Shown: piece by piece, positions 1 through 11,159 of the stretch | Numbering within the stretch: position 1 is the stretch's first letter | How the letters are laid out: each line of letters opens with the position of its first letter | NCBI GenBank assembly: GCA_029204225.1 | Contig: CM055092.1 | Location: forward strand, 73,820,857 to 73,884,856 | Length of the DNA stretch: 64,000 nucleotides | Reading direction: 5' to 3' | Origin: Diphasiastrum complanatum | Taxonomy: Eukaryota; Streptophyta; Lycopodiopsida; Lycopodiales; Lycopodiaceae | Notes under the pieces: model-generated | Database searches by the model: none | Told to the model about the DNA's origin: nothing | Seen by the model: only the letters and a program-made list of their open reading frames with translations | Position numbers and translations under genes: made by a program

Positions 1-1640
1 TTTACTCAGATTCGTAATGAGTTACTCGAGTCCTTGAGAGGGAAATGCCAGCATGATGCATTCTTCTCTACTATCTGGAACTCAGTCCAGAACAGACAGT
101 TACAGACTCCAGAACCAGTTCCCGGGGCTGGTGTCAGTTCATCCAAGAATACGGCAGCTTCCGTTGAGGATGATGATGAGTCCGAGTATATGTCATCAGA
201 TGACGTTGAGGATTCTGAGCCTGTATTACCCAAGAAAACCCCAGTGGTTGAGGGTCAGTTGACTCAAGGATTCAAATGGAAATAGTATTCCATTTAGGAT
301 GAGTACTTGCTCTATAGAGATAGAGTATGTGTCCCCAATTCAGAGGATTATAGGCAGCAGGTCCTATATGAATGTCATGACAATCCTAGCGCGGGACACC
401 CAGGCATACAGAAGACCTATGAGCTTCTTCGTAGACAATTTTTCTGGCCCAGTATGAAAAAGGACGTCCACCAGTATGTAACCAGTTGCCAGAAATGTCA
501 AGTAAATAAAGCAGAGCGTTTAAAGGCAGGAGGGTTGTTGCATCCCTTAGAAATAGCAGCTGGTAAATGGGAGAATATCTCCATGGATTTTATAGTAGGC
601 CTGCCTAAAACCAAAAGGGTAATGACGCTATATGGGTCACAGTTGACCGTCTGACCAAAATGGCTCATTTCATTCCGACCAAAACGACCGTTAGAGCTCC
701 AGAGTTAGCGAGGTTGTTTGTAGACGGGCTATTTAAATTGTACGGTCTACCTTCCGGCATAGTCAGCGACCGGGACAGTAAGTTTACTGGAAATTTTTGG
801 AGGGCAGTATTCCATCATCTCCTTACTAAACTTAATATGAGTACCACCGACCATCCACAGACGGACGGTCAAACAGAAAGGGTAAATCAAGTGCTGGAGG
901 ATATGCTTCGTGCATACGTCAGCAAGAAGCAGACTAATTGGGAGGAGTATCTCTCGATATTTGAGTTTGCTTACAACAGTACCAAACATTCAGCTACGGG
1001 ATACAGCCCATTTATGCTGATGTACGGTTTTCAGCCACGCTCACCCACAGCTGTAGGGTTTAAACAAGAAAAAGTTAAAGCAGCCAGAAACTTTTTAGAG
1101 GACCTAAACCAGATGATAGAACATGCTAAGCGTAGCGTTAGACAGTCCCAGGATCGAGCCAGGCATTATGCAGATCCACACAGACGGGATGTGTAGTTCT
1201 CCACTGGTGAGAAAGTCTACTTGAGAGTCCCAGTTGACTCTAAAACCCTCAAATCAGGAGTGTGTGCTAAGTTGTCTCCAAGGTATTGTGGTCCCTTTAC
1301 CATCAGTAAGAGACTAGGCGAGGTCACCTATGAACTAGAACTCCCACACAGCAGTAAGGTTTTTCCAATCTTTCATGTAAGTCAGTTACGAAAAGCCTTA
1401 ACCAGATCAGACAATCTGGTAGGGGACAGTGTTCTAGTTCTCCCATTGGATCCTCAACAACCTCCACATGAACCAAAGGAGATTCTTGATAGTAGAGAGA
1501 CGCAGACTCGTCATACTCTATACCGAGAATATCTGGTTAAGTGGAATGATCATCCTGTTGAGAATGCCACTTGGGAAAGAGGCAGCGTCCTTCGCAAGAT
1601 TTTTACAGACTTTGTCTTAGAGGACCAAGACGGTTCTTAA
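1..1640 (+). pseudogene. Ty3/gypsy chromovirus pol 3' part (integrase plus chromodomain)
   Basis: This is the 3' part of a chromovirus polyprotein, entering the window already inside pol. The integrase zinc-binding HHCC module lies at about 370-510 (GHPG, then CQKC). The catalytic core follows, with acidic positions in MDFIVG (about 585), VSDRDSKF (about 763) and TDGQTERVNQ (about 862). A chromodomain with EYLVKWNDHP and NATWERG occupies about 1470-1600. The reading frame is broken by stops near 285, a frameshift near 620-655 and an in-frame TAG at 1194-1196. The coding part ends at TAA 1638-1640, next to a purine tract and LTR. Family identification is firm; the element cannot be active as it stands. 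Confidence 0.9.
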
Positions 1641-1651
1641 GGGGGAGGGAG
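1640..1651 (+). other. Polypurine tract of chromovirus
   Basis: A 12-base purine run follows the chromodomain stop codon and directly precedes the TG that starts the LTR, which is where plus-strand DNA synthesis is primed in LTR retrotransposons. Confidence 0.75.
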
Positions 1652-2030
1652 TGTTACGAGCTCGTAACCAGTGCCGAACCCTAGAGAACATAGATAGGTC
1701 AGATACCACAGTCAGGGTCGTGTCCAGAGTACATGACCAACAGGGCAAGACAGTGTGAGTAGTGTGCCCCAGCACGGTCCATAGCGATGGCGAGCCTAAC
1801 ACAGCCTAGGGACCCTGTCAGCAGGATAGGGCTCCCAGTTGGGTCCCGACGTGCAGTCGGCCACGTCAGTGCCACGTGGCCGACACTTGGCAGTAGCATG
1901 CTACCAGTCCTCACACTGGGCTAGGAGGGGCTTACTCTATATCAGGGAGTAGGCAAGGTTGGGTGGATCAATTAGTGTTTGCCCTACTGTGGTGTTAGGA
2001 TTTATTACAGTGTGTGAGTGTGAGAAACTA
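1652..2030 (+). repeat. 3' LTR of the first chromovirus (right end uncertain)
   Basis: The LTR begins TGTTACGAGCTCGTAAC just after the polypurine tract. Its right boundary is not visible: no clear CA end or target duplication was found, and sequence character changes near 2030. The start is well placed; the end is an estimate. Confidence 0.6.
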
Positions 2031-2199
2031 AAAAATAGCTCGAAAAAGAAAACGAACACGAAAAGAGGCGAACTCAAAACTCAAACGAGAAACGAACTCG
2101 AACAGAAAGTGTTCGTGCGCAACGGAATGAGCTATATTACTCTTTCCCTAAGCATGACTATGCCTATCAGAAACGAACTAAACATTAGTGATAGAAATC

Positions 2200-3080
2200 A
2201 CGGTTGATCTGATTACGTAGCCAAACATTAACAAAACATCAGAAGAATAATTGGTCGCCAACAGCTAGACAAATTATTAGTCGAGAATGATTCGCGAAGA
2301 TCTAGACTGAGCTCGACTGATAATCAGTCGCGAAAGGCAAAAAAATATTAGTCGTCAACAGCTAGACTAATAATAATTCGCTAAGAACAGATTACCAGAT
2401 TGACCAGCAAGAGAGAGTCAGACAGAATGAAGAAAAAGCATAGCAATATCAACACAAATCTGAACGCAGAACAACAGAGTTGTTATAAGATTAAGCATAG
2501 CAAAATATGCATGTCAATAATGCTGTGGAGCACAAGACAATAGCGGACAAAACCGCTTGCTCTACAAAGCTAATTCAATCTGTAAAAGGGGATGAACAAT
2601 ACAAAAGAATCAATGTGCAAGGCACCTACTTTGTCTATCTCTGATAAGCTTCTGATGCTATTATTTTACACACACTTTTACCGTGCTTGAATACGCAAGT
2701 GGTATTCAATATATACACAATTTTACAGGTGTGCAGATGAAGAAAGTAAAGTGGATGTGTTGTCGGTAGGAGATCGTGGGTGGTTGCTGTCGTTGTCAAA
2801 TCTGTTAGCACAGTTGTGTGGGATGAGCGTGAAAAGGCCGCGACGTCAGCCTTTGCTGAAATGAACGTTGGTGAAGATGCGAAAAATGCGACACTCTGAC
2901 GAAAGATTTGATTTACAGGGTGCCTTTGCTTCCTAGGGCACCTTCGGCATTTTGTAAGGAAGTGTCGCCTTTTTCGCCTGTCACACTTGTGGAAATTTAC
3001 TTGTATTTATGCAGACAGTCGAGTTTTTCGCCTGTTTTATTTTACATGTAAATATGCAGACTGTGCGACAACATGAGTAA
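2200..3080. repeat. Degenerate copia LTR-like sequence
   Basis: This AT-rich stretch carries words also found in the copia LTRs at 42121-43030, 58005-59102 and 62811-63862. Examples are 'tcgcctgtc', 'atgcagac' and the 'acgtagccaaac' block near 2215. Both orientations seem to be present, so it is probably a rearranged or nested LTR relic. No ORF is supported. Confidence 0.4.
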
Positions 3081-3082
3081 AA

Positions 3083-4130
3083 ATGCAACATGAATGGAGG
3101 CAGATTAAAATAGGATTTAGGAGAGTAGAGGAGATAAATCCAACACTCTCTAATCGATATCCTATGCCACATATAGATGATCTTTTGGATGCCCTTCATG
3201 ATGCTACATTGTTTAGCAAAATTGACCTGAAGAGTTGGTATCATCAAGTGAGAGTTCCCGAAGAGGATGTGTATAAGACTGCCTTCCGAACTCGATTTGA
3301 AAACTATGAAGTTTTAGTTATGACCTTTGGATTGACTAACACCCTGCAACATTTATGATGTTGATGAACGATGTGCTTAAACCGTTTATGGGTAGTGATT
3401 AATTTTGTTAATGACATACTTGTTTACAGCTGTGGTGATGTTGTGCATGTTAATCACCAAAGGACTGTGTTGTCAACTTTGAGGGAAAACGCATTATTTT
3501 CCAATGATAAAAGAGTGAATTGTTTAAAAAAGAAATAACATATTTGGGTTTTATAGTGTCGACAGATGGGATAAAACTGGATCCTCAAAAAGCTGTTGTT
3601 CTTCTTGCCTGGCCTGTTCCTACAGACTTGACGGCACTTGGGGGCTTTCTAGGGTTGGTTGTGTTTTATCGTAAAAATGTGAAGAATTATTCACATGTAG
3701 CGGCACCAAGAACCAATACGGTACAGAAAAATAAATGGAAAGAATGGACGGAAGTTCAACAGCGAAGTTTCGATGCTTTGAAACAAGTTGTGGTTGACTT
3801 TGTCACTTAAAAAATTGTTGACCCTCGAAAACCATTTGTCTTAGAAATTGATGCAACTAGCATTGCCGTTGGGGCAATTACGATGCAAGAGGGTAGGCTT
3901 GTGGCCTTTGAGGGCAAGAAGCTCAACCCTGCATAGAAGAATTATCTAACTCGTGAGGAGTTGTATGCCATAATCCACCCTTTGAAGTCATGGAGGCATT
4001 ATTTGTATGGTACAAAATTCTATGTGTAACCCAACCATAACACTTTAAGATATTTCTGCAACCAGCCGGACCTCAGAGGGCGGCAAGCTAGGTGGGTTGA
4101 GTTGCTAAGATTTTGCCTCATAAATGCAAT
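3083..4130 (+). pseudogene. Ty3/gypsy reverse transcriptase-RNase H remnant
   Basis: An RT fingers/palm segment is visible at 3083-3350 ([28 protein letters not shown]). The catalytic box reads FVNDILVYS near 3405-3432, where the usual form is (Y/F)VDD. The RT connection domain lies at 3520-3810 (YLGFIVSTDGI, GFLGLVVFYR). An RNase H domain runs to about 4125 (LEIDATSIAVGA, REELYAIIHPLKSWRHYL). Stops and frameshifts at about 3357, 3400, 3808, 3936 and 4028 make it non-functional. It is not contiguous with the chromovirus at 1-2030. Confidence 0.85.
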
Positions 4131-4139
4131 GAACCTGCT

Positions 4140-4720
4140 ATGGAAAATGTGTCAAAAGTCACCTCAAAACTGCTTCCAGGAGGGCGTTGGCCTATAGGAG
4201 TTGGCTGGGCCAGAATATTTTGGCAAACATTCTTACCTTTTCACTAATGGCACACACCTACTGTAAATACTCCTCATTGTCCTCACAAACCAGAAAATTC
4301 AGAAAGAGAGAAAAAAAAACGTGTGATGGCCCTCAGAAACAATGTGTTAGACTGATGTAGGAGGTGCACTGGAGCTATAGACCTGCAAACAGTGTGGTGA
4401 AGCTGCAAATAGGTGTGCAAGAGCTGTGAACAGGTGCGTTGGACCTCTGAACAGAAAATTTAGATGTTGTTTGACGCTGCCCCCCTTTACAATCCATCTT
4501 TGCCCCCTCTGCAGTCCATCGCTGACTGGGACCAGCTGTTGGGAGCTTGAAATCTCAATTTCAAACACTGAAAACTGACTGCAACTGGGCGTTGAAGCTC
4601 CTTCTATTCCTCTTCGTTGTCTCCCTCACTTTCCCCCCTCCAATCCTTCAAGAATCCTGCATGAATCAGAGATTTCTCGATTTTCTCTCTCTAGAACTGG
4701 GCATTTTCTATTTAGAACGA
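4140..4720. other. No gene recognised; relic repeat
   Basis: I see no protein domain here. The stretch 4350-4460 repeats short words around 'gtgcaagagctgtgaacaggtg'. It precedes a copia primer-binding site in minus orientation, so it may be the decayed internal region of that element. Confidence 0.4.
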
Positions 4721-4723
4721 GGC

Positions 4724-4945
4724 TCTGATACCAAACGTTACACTCCAATCTCCAGGAGCTCTCCATACTCTAATGGCCGGTGTGTAGATCTCTTCTTTGA
4801 AACTTCTCCTGGGAAAATCTTGAATGATATGCACCCCTTGGGAACTCGTGGCATTTCCTGTAAAAAAGGGGGAGAAGTAGGAAGAGAAGAGAGTTATCAA
4901 GGAGAAGCATTTGCCAGAGAATCCAGGAGGAATCTGTTATAGATA
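4724..4945 (-). repeat. Copia primer-binding site with partial LTR, minus orientation
   Basis: 'ggctctgatacca' at 4724-4736 is the reverse complement of TGGTATCAGAGCC, the initiator-Met tRNA primer site that follows copia 5' LTRs. The sequence to its right is therefore probably the LTR of a minus-strand copia element. Its far end is not defined. Confidence 0.5.
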
Positions 4946-4949
4946 ATGG

Positions 4950-7334
4950 GCCTGATTTATGAATCAGAACAATGGGATATTTTGATAATACAGAAATCTT
5001 TTATGGATTATAGTAGATATCTGGGCTGAAAATTTAAAGGGGGGAAATTTAGAAAGTACTCTTGCGTTAGAAAAGTGGCTGATAACAAGTCCGATTGATT
5101 TGCGTCAGAACTTGGTAATTCTATTGCAAGATGGGAGTTGTTGAAACTTGTTCCTTGCTGGAAATAGTCAACTTGATCTTAGCATAAATTGAGATCCGTG
5201 GGTTGATGCAAGGGAAGAAATTCATGCTAACAATATATTCTTTTAAGATAATCTCCGGTTGAGATTTTGAATGTGAAATAGTACTCTTTGAGAAATATTC
5301 TCTCTTAAAGGATAACCAAGTTACAGGATTCTCGGTTATGAAAGTGTTGTATACAAATCAGGAGTTGTCTGTAGAGATATGCTATGTAGTGAATCTTTGT
5401 GGGATCATTAATTCCTTTTATACAAACTTCTAATCCTATGGATCTACAAAGTATTCTGTGAACTAAGTTTATTTGCATGCATAAACTAGTTGTTGATACA
5501 TAGGCATATTGATGAGAATTGTGTCTGAGACAATTTCTCGCTGGTTATAGTAATTTCTCATTGAGAATTGCTTATTGACCTAGAATTGATTTAGAATTAG
5601 ATTAAATGTGGTGTTTTGGTACCACACCGAGACATCTAAATATTTTCTAAATCCGATACAACTAACCAAGTCAGGAGCGTTACTTCTGAGTTAGTTGTGG
5701 AAAATCAACAATAGTAATCCTACTTATGGATATTATTGTTGAAAGGCATTGCTTATAAGTCACATCATTTATGAGTCATTTTGGATTCATTTACTGATGG
5801 GTGTGCATAGAATACACGAGAACTTTTGGGCCTTATCTTTCCCGTTTGGAATAGATAGATTGCTATTCCGGATGACTCAGGAGAGTTGGATAGTTGTTGT
5901 TTGCCAAAAGTTAGAACTTCCCGTAATGAGGTTCCGGTGAATCTTAAGTTATTCTAGATTAGAACTTAAGAGGAAAATCTAGACGTATTCTAGATTGGGA
6001 CCCTAACTTTGGAATGACATTTTGTGCCATGTCTAAAGTGAGGCCGTTTTTGGATTACAGTCCTTATATTGGCACCGTGTGTGAGTTGTGAAAGTCTGGA
6101 ACTTTCCAAATGGAAAGGACTTTCAGGAACAACTCATGTGTCTTTTAAGATTTGTAGTACACTCTTATGATTGGTATGGTCTTGGGAATATGGAGAGTTG
6201 GGATTGGTAAATCATAACTCAGATTCTAGGAAATACCTAATCGATAGGAGAGGATAGTATTCATACCCCGGATGAATAGACAAGATAGTGGCATTTTGGT
6301 AATGACTGGCCATCTTACCAAATCGACTATGTTTATTTGGGTAAAGACCAAGTAATTAGAGTATCTGGTTAGGCTTTACGGATTACCAAAGTGACATTAT
6401 GAACATTCGTGATTCGAAGTTCACTAGACGCTTTTGATGGCCGTAATTGCTAAACTAGAGATGACTCTAAACTTAAAGTTCTTCTAACCATTGGTAGTTA
6501 CCTTCTTCTATTGAGTATAGGACAAGAATCCGATGAATTATGATTGACGAATCATAGTTCAGATTCTAGTTATATTGATCGTTTAAAAGAAGGATTACTC
6601 GCATGATCAGAAGATTAGTTAAGATATATATTCATATTTCCTCGGAGAGGATGTTATCCTTGATGGAGATTGAGTTATAGTAAGCATTCGGCTACCGGTT
6701 ATAGCCTATTTATGCTTATGTACGGATTTGAACCTAGGTCACCCATTGCGGTTGAGACTCGGTTGATCAAGTTTCAGAAAGTAGCAAATTTCCTACTTGA
6801 TATGAAGGAAATGCTACGGATTGCACGTGAGAATGTCTAGTGTACCCAAGATGGGGACAGACATTATGCAAGTTTGAAAAGATCACCGAGAGACTTCCCA
6901 ATGGGGGATTGGGTATTTTTGAGAATCTCAAAGGATGTGTAATGCATACCGACAAGCATTATTAATTGTCCCCTAAAAATTAGAGGACCGTATAAGATCT
7001 TGAAAAAGATCGGATCGTAAGCTTACAAATTGGAACTCCCAGAAGGATCACAAGTGCATCCCGTATTTCACGTAAGCCGTCTCAAGGAGAGTCTACGTGA
7101 AGCAGAGCATCTTGGATCTAGATATCAATTGGACCTGTTGGATAAATTATCAGGTGTGTCTTGACCTGAACCCGGAAGGATCTTGGATACAGGAACTAAA
7201 CGATTGAGGAATTGTATAATTGCCAAGCATCTGGTTCAATGGAAGATCACACAGACAATGATGATTCCTGGTAATAGGAGGGAAGCTTAAGGAGGAACTT
7301 TCCCAGTTTTAAGTTCTGAGGACAGAACTTGAAT
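4950..7334 (+). pseudogene. Heavily decayed second chromovirus, internal region
   Basis: The first 1.3 kb has no readable frame. From about 6285 an integrase core can be followed through many stops (HLTKSTMFIWVKTK, LVRLYGLPK). The integrase C-terminal region is at 6685-6760 (SATGYSLFMLMYGFEPRSP). A post-core domain at about 6965-7130 includes KIRGPYKILKKIG and HPVFHVSRLKESL, and a weak chromodomain trace lies at 7180-7260. It ends at a polypurine tract and an LTR start. The same domain order as the element at 1-2030 supports the chromovirus call. Confidence 0.75.
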
Positions 7335-7347
7335 AAGGGGGGAAGAA
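7335..7347 (+). other. Polypurine tract of second chromovirus
   Basis: An uninterrupted purine run lies directly before the LTR start TGTCATGCCCATGAC. Confidence 0.7.
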
Positions 7348-7859
7348 TGTCATGCCCATGACTGGTCTCGGGTAGCGTGTCCACGCTAGGGACCGGTAGA
7401 CCAACAACCCGTAAGTTAATTGTGACTATAAGGGAATTGGGGCCCTTATAAGTACATTGTCATAATTAATGGTTGTAGGCCTAAACACTTGATAGTGGAT
7501 TTGTATGGGTCTATCAGTGAGTCATTGGGGAACTGGATGACGTGGCCCAGATAGGCTGTAAAGGTGTCCAGTGAGGTGTCAGAGTGCACTACTAGTGGTG
7601 CATGGGCCTTGGAGGGTATAAGTATACCTATTGGGATCTCACTAGTGTATGCTTGATAGCATGACCGGTGGCAGGATGCTGCTGGTGTGATGCCATACTC
7701 CTCTTTGTGATTGATCTATAGCTTGGGGGCTAGATCCGTTCGATCTAGGTTTGGTTGGGTTAGTTTGTCCACCATCACTGTTGTTATGTGATTTTCGGCA
7801 GTAGATGAGGCAGCTAGTGTCTAACATAGTGTAAAGAACAGCCCCAGCGTATATGGCGG
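7348..7859 (+). repeat. Chromovirus LTR (first of two)
   Basis: It starts TGTCATGCCCATGACTGGTC immediately after the polypurine tract. A TATA-like 'gggtataagtata' occurs at about 7614. A second LTR-like start at 7860 sets the tentative right boundary. Confidence 0.6.
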
Positions 7860-8590
7860 TGTTATGTCCATGACCAGTTCATAGGATACAGTATACTCCT
7901 AGCCTTGGATACACGGTACTCCAGTGAAACAAGCTGCTAGTTATGCCACGTCATACTGGACGTGACCCGAAAGTAACTAATATCCTTGTGAGGCCCAGAA
8001 CACACTAAATGGAGTTTAGACAAGGTATGAGATAGTGTATGCATGTGTAGAGTTATCAATAGCAATTCTATGAATAGTTGGTCCATGCATAGGACTCTAT
8101 TCTAGGTGAATCTATGTATAGGGAACATGGGGCTATGCATGGCTATGTGCCCAGGATGCTTTTGGTTCTATATAAGAGGTCCAAACTCGCCCTACTCCTC
8201 ATCATGGTTCTTGATTCATTGCCAGGCTCTCACTCTACATTCATGCTTCTTGTTCCTTGGCTTGGGGGTGAGGCTTCTAGAGATTAATTGGATGCTTCTA
8301 CTTGGTTGGGTGGTTTCTCCATAGTGTGTTATCCTTTTGTGTTTAGGATTTGTAAGCAGGATCTAAGGAGCTTCCCTTATAGGCGGGAATACGTATTGTT
8401 ATTTTGATACATCTGATGAATTAATGTACGGTGTGTTTTTTGTGCAACGCGTGCCTGGTGTATTGCAATGTAATGTATGTGTTTATGAAATGCTAATAGG
8501 GGGGGTGTAATTCTGTGAAGTGCATCTGCTCTCAATTTTTGTGTAACTATGTATGATGATTATGGCTATGGGGTTCATTGTTTAGGGTTC
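7860..8590 (+). repeat. Second, related chromovirus LTR
   Basis: 'TGTTATGTCCATGACCAG' at 7860 resembles the LTR start at 7348. A TATA box 'ctatataagagg' lies near 8170, followed by a pyrimidine-rich stretch, as expected for an LTR promoter. The rest differs from the first LTR, so this may be another family member inserted next to it or a diverged tandem LTR. The right end is uncertain. Confidence 0.45.
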
Positions 8591-8684
8591 AATGGTTGGA
8601 CATGATGCATATGATCTGAGAGACATGAAGATGCGCTTGTGTACCACAATAGCTCAAGCATTTACAGTTTCCATACCATGTCCG

Positions 8685-8691
8685 CTCTCAC

Positions 8692-8748
<57 letters not shown>
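8685..8748. repeat. (CT)n microsatellite
   Basis: About 60 bases of CT dinucleotides with one interruption. It lies in the presumed first intron or 3' flank of the minus-strand hAT-type gene. Confidence 0.95.
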
Positions 8749-8750
<2 letters not shown>

Positions 8751-8820
8751 TTGCACAGAGCAAACCATTTCTAACTAACCATTCAAATTTCACAAAGCAA
8801 CTAATGAAAGAAAATTGTAC

Positions 8821-9838
8821 CTGGACAACACGCTGTGGCCCGACCTCCTCTATCGTTGCGCGGATGATGCCGTAAATGTACTCGGCCAAATGCACTCTCC
8901 CTGCCTCGAAGGCGTCGATGCTGCACAGGAACATGGAACCATAACAACTAGAAACAATCACGTTGATGAGTGGACGTTTACGACGATCAGTCCACCCATC
9001 AACCATGATGGAACAGCCGTATCTATCCCAAGCCTCCTGCAATGCGGCTAGTCTCTCTCTGACGGATGCAACCCGCTCCTGGAGCAAAGGGCCACGTAGT
9101 GCATCGGCTGTGGGTGGTGTGTAGCTGGGCCTGGAAACTGCAACTTTCGAGATAGCCTCTCGAAAGATGCGGGATGATGCCATGATAAAGGGGAGGTTCA
9201 GGTCATACATTTGTGCTATGGTCCTAGTGGCCTCTCTATGCTGCCCCTCTCTGAAAGATCCCGGCATGGACATCTGTCCGGTGCCTTGGGATGTGGATGG
9301 CTGGGAGGATGTGGATGGATGATGCGGATCTGGAGGTGGTGGCATAGGTGTTGGTGCGGAAGCGGAGGATGTGGACGGACCGTGCAGATCTGACGGTGGT
9401 GGCACAGGCGCAGGTGCAGCAGTGGAGGCTGTGGATCCATGGGGAGTATTAACGGAGGGGGTGGGGGTGGTTGTGGCGGAGGCGGAGGCGGTGGCGGGTG
9501 TAGATGCGGCAGCGGGGGTGGGGGCGGTGGCGGTGGGTGTACCAATGGCAGGGGCGGTGGCAGTGGGTACACCAGTGGAAATAGAGTCCGCGGCATCTGT
9601 GTACGGCTCGCCGGGCTCAGCACCTGGCTCAACATATGCCTCGAGAATGCGAGCCCTCTCCGCAGAGGGGATGACCATACAAACGCCGATCCCATAGCGT
9701 CCCCCCGTGGGTCGGACTCGCAATCCCCCCAAATGTGCTCGAACCCGAGAGGCGTTCCCTGTGAACTGCTTTCGACAAAATGGGCAACGCCACTTTTTGT
9801 CGGGCATCAACTCCACCTCATCCCAAATGAGATGAGCG

Positions 9839-9843
<5 letters not shown>
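8821..9843 (-). CDS. hAT-type transposase-like protein, first exon (BED finger plus DUF659), truncated
   Basis: Translation from ATG 9843-9841 begins MAAHLIWDEVELMPDKKWRC. A BED-type zinc finger follows within residues 1-50 (CPFCRKQFTG, RVRAHLGG, GIGVC). Next comes a long Ala/Thr/Pro-rich low-complexity linker of about 130 residues. A DUF659-type domain then includes FIMASSRIFREA, SIMVDGWTDRRKRPLINVIV and CSIDAF. The coding frame stops making sense at 8821, where CAG|GTACAA looks like a 5' splice site. The expected downstream exons, with the catalytic core and C-terminal hAT dimerisation domain, are absent because chromovirus LTR sequence starts within 250 bases. BED plus DUF659 proteins in plants are either hAT transposases or genes domesticated from them. 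This copy is a 5' fragment. GC content is well above that of its neighbours. Confidence 0.75.

Positions 9844-9923
<80 letters not shown>
9844..9923. repeat. (CT)n/(AC)n compound microsatellite
   Basis: About 63 bases of CT followed by about 17 bases of AC. It directly abuts the start codon of the minus-strand hAT-type ORF, so it would form its 5' leader (GA-rich in mRNA sense). Confidence 0.95.
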
Positions 9924-9934
9924 AGCACGCAAAT

Positions 9935-10200
9935 CTAATATCTCTCTCTCTCTCTTCTCCTAAACCCCAAACCCAAGCACGCAGACCCTAAACCCTAAAC
10001 TCACAAACACACACCATGTCTCGTACACGTGCGCACACACACACAAATCCTCTCTCTTTGTTTCTCACACTCTCTGTCTCTTCCTCTCTCTCTCTCTCAC
10101 ACAGATCACCACACACACACACATCTATACATACACAAATCAATAAATCCACACACACACACACCATAACCCTCTCTCTCTCTCTCTCTCTCTCTCCCGC
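9935..10200. repeat. Pyrimidine and CA-rich low-complexity tract
   Basis: Short runs of CT and CA alternate, with (CT)n at about 10169-10196. No coding sequence is supported; long ORFs here are artefacts of the dinucleotide repeats. Confidence 0.85.
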
Positions 10201-10689
10201 CCTCTTTCTCTCCTCTCTCCTTCTCGGGCTTTTGCAGATTGTTCCGCTGCCCGCGCGCCCTTTTCTTTTTTTTTTAATAAAAAACACGTCCGGACGCTAG
10301 ACACGGTGGACCTTGCTCTCCCCTCCAAATAAAACATAGAGATTTTTATCTGTTTTGAATTTAATAATAAATGCTTTGCCATTTGAAACTTTCACACGAA
10401 ATGATGTGGAAGGATTTGGGCTTTTTAATTGGGAGGTAAGTGCAAATGTCCCTAGACTCTTCCATGTGAAGCCACCCTAAGAGCGTCGTAAATTGTGCAT
10501 TGAGCTTTTGTCATAATGCAGGTGACCTTTTCATTGAGTCATTCAGACCTTTTCATTGAGTCATTCTCCCATAATAGTAGAGGTGACCACCTCATTGAGT
10601 CATCTTCCCATATGAGTAGTACTAGAGCTTATTTATAGTGATTCCTCCATACAAAATCGGTGAAGAGGTGTTTCGTGACGGTATTCCGA

Positions 10690-10706
10690 GGGGGGGGGGG
10701 GGGGGG
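10690..10706. repeat. Poly(G) run
   Basis: Seventeen consecutive G. This could be genuine or an assembly or sequencing artefact, and it could form a G-quadruplex. Confidence 0.9.
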
Positions 10707-10749
10707 TAAGTCCTGCTCCGAGGCCCTTCCCATCCGCTCCATACTTGAG

Positions 10750-10925
10750 CTTGAAAATCCATTTGCATTTGACAGTCTTGTGCTTATGTGGTAATGGCTG
10801 TAATCTCCATACCTAGTTCTTCCTCATGGATTCCATCTCTTCGTTCATGACTTGGATCCATTTGTTCTTCTTTGGACATTCAATTGCTTCCTCGAAAGTC
10901 CGTGGTTCACCACTAAATCCTGGAA
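10750..10925 (-). pseudogene. Copia reverse transcriptase N-terminal fragment
   Basis: On the minus strand, from right to left, the translation reads EEAIECPKKNKWIQVMNEEM, then a stop, then KTVKCKWIF. That is the conserved start of copia RT. No other part of this element is seen next to it. Confidence 0.75.
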
Positions 10926-11150
10926 GACTGTGCGCCCGAGGGCGGAGGCCCGAGGGCACAGAGTCTTCCGCGGGCGGAAGGGTCGAGGAGCCGGCCCTTC
11001 CCTGCCGTGAATTCCGTTTTTACAATTTTTTTTCCTTTTTTTTTTTTACGTAGATTTTTTTTTACACGCACCTTCCGGGCGTAAGGTGCATGTAAAAAAC
11101 GAAAATTTTTTTACGTGCGCCTTCCAGTGTCCGGAAGGTGCATGTAAAAC
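10922..11150. repeat. GC-rich inverted repeats (three hairpins)
   Basis: A 48-base near-palindrome at 10922-10969 pairs 'ggaagact' with 'agtcttcc'. Two further stem-loops, at about 11063-11093 and 11113-11146, pair 'gcacctt' or 'gcgccttcc' with 'aaggtgc'. Both are flanked by T/A runs. Similar words occur at 32850-32960, so this is probably part of a dispersed non-coding repeat. Confidence 0.6.
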
Positions 11151-11159
11151 AAAATTTGT

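Noticed and set aside
9216-9695. Long proline- and glycine-rich open frames on both strands (for example 9439-9963 plus)
   Set aside because: They are shadows of the BED/DUF659 exon and of CT repeats in other frames.
9988-10300. Open frames rich in Arg/Glu or Ser/Leu
   Set aside because: They are produced by CT/CA dinucleotide repeats, which are open in all frames.
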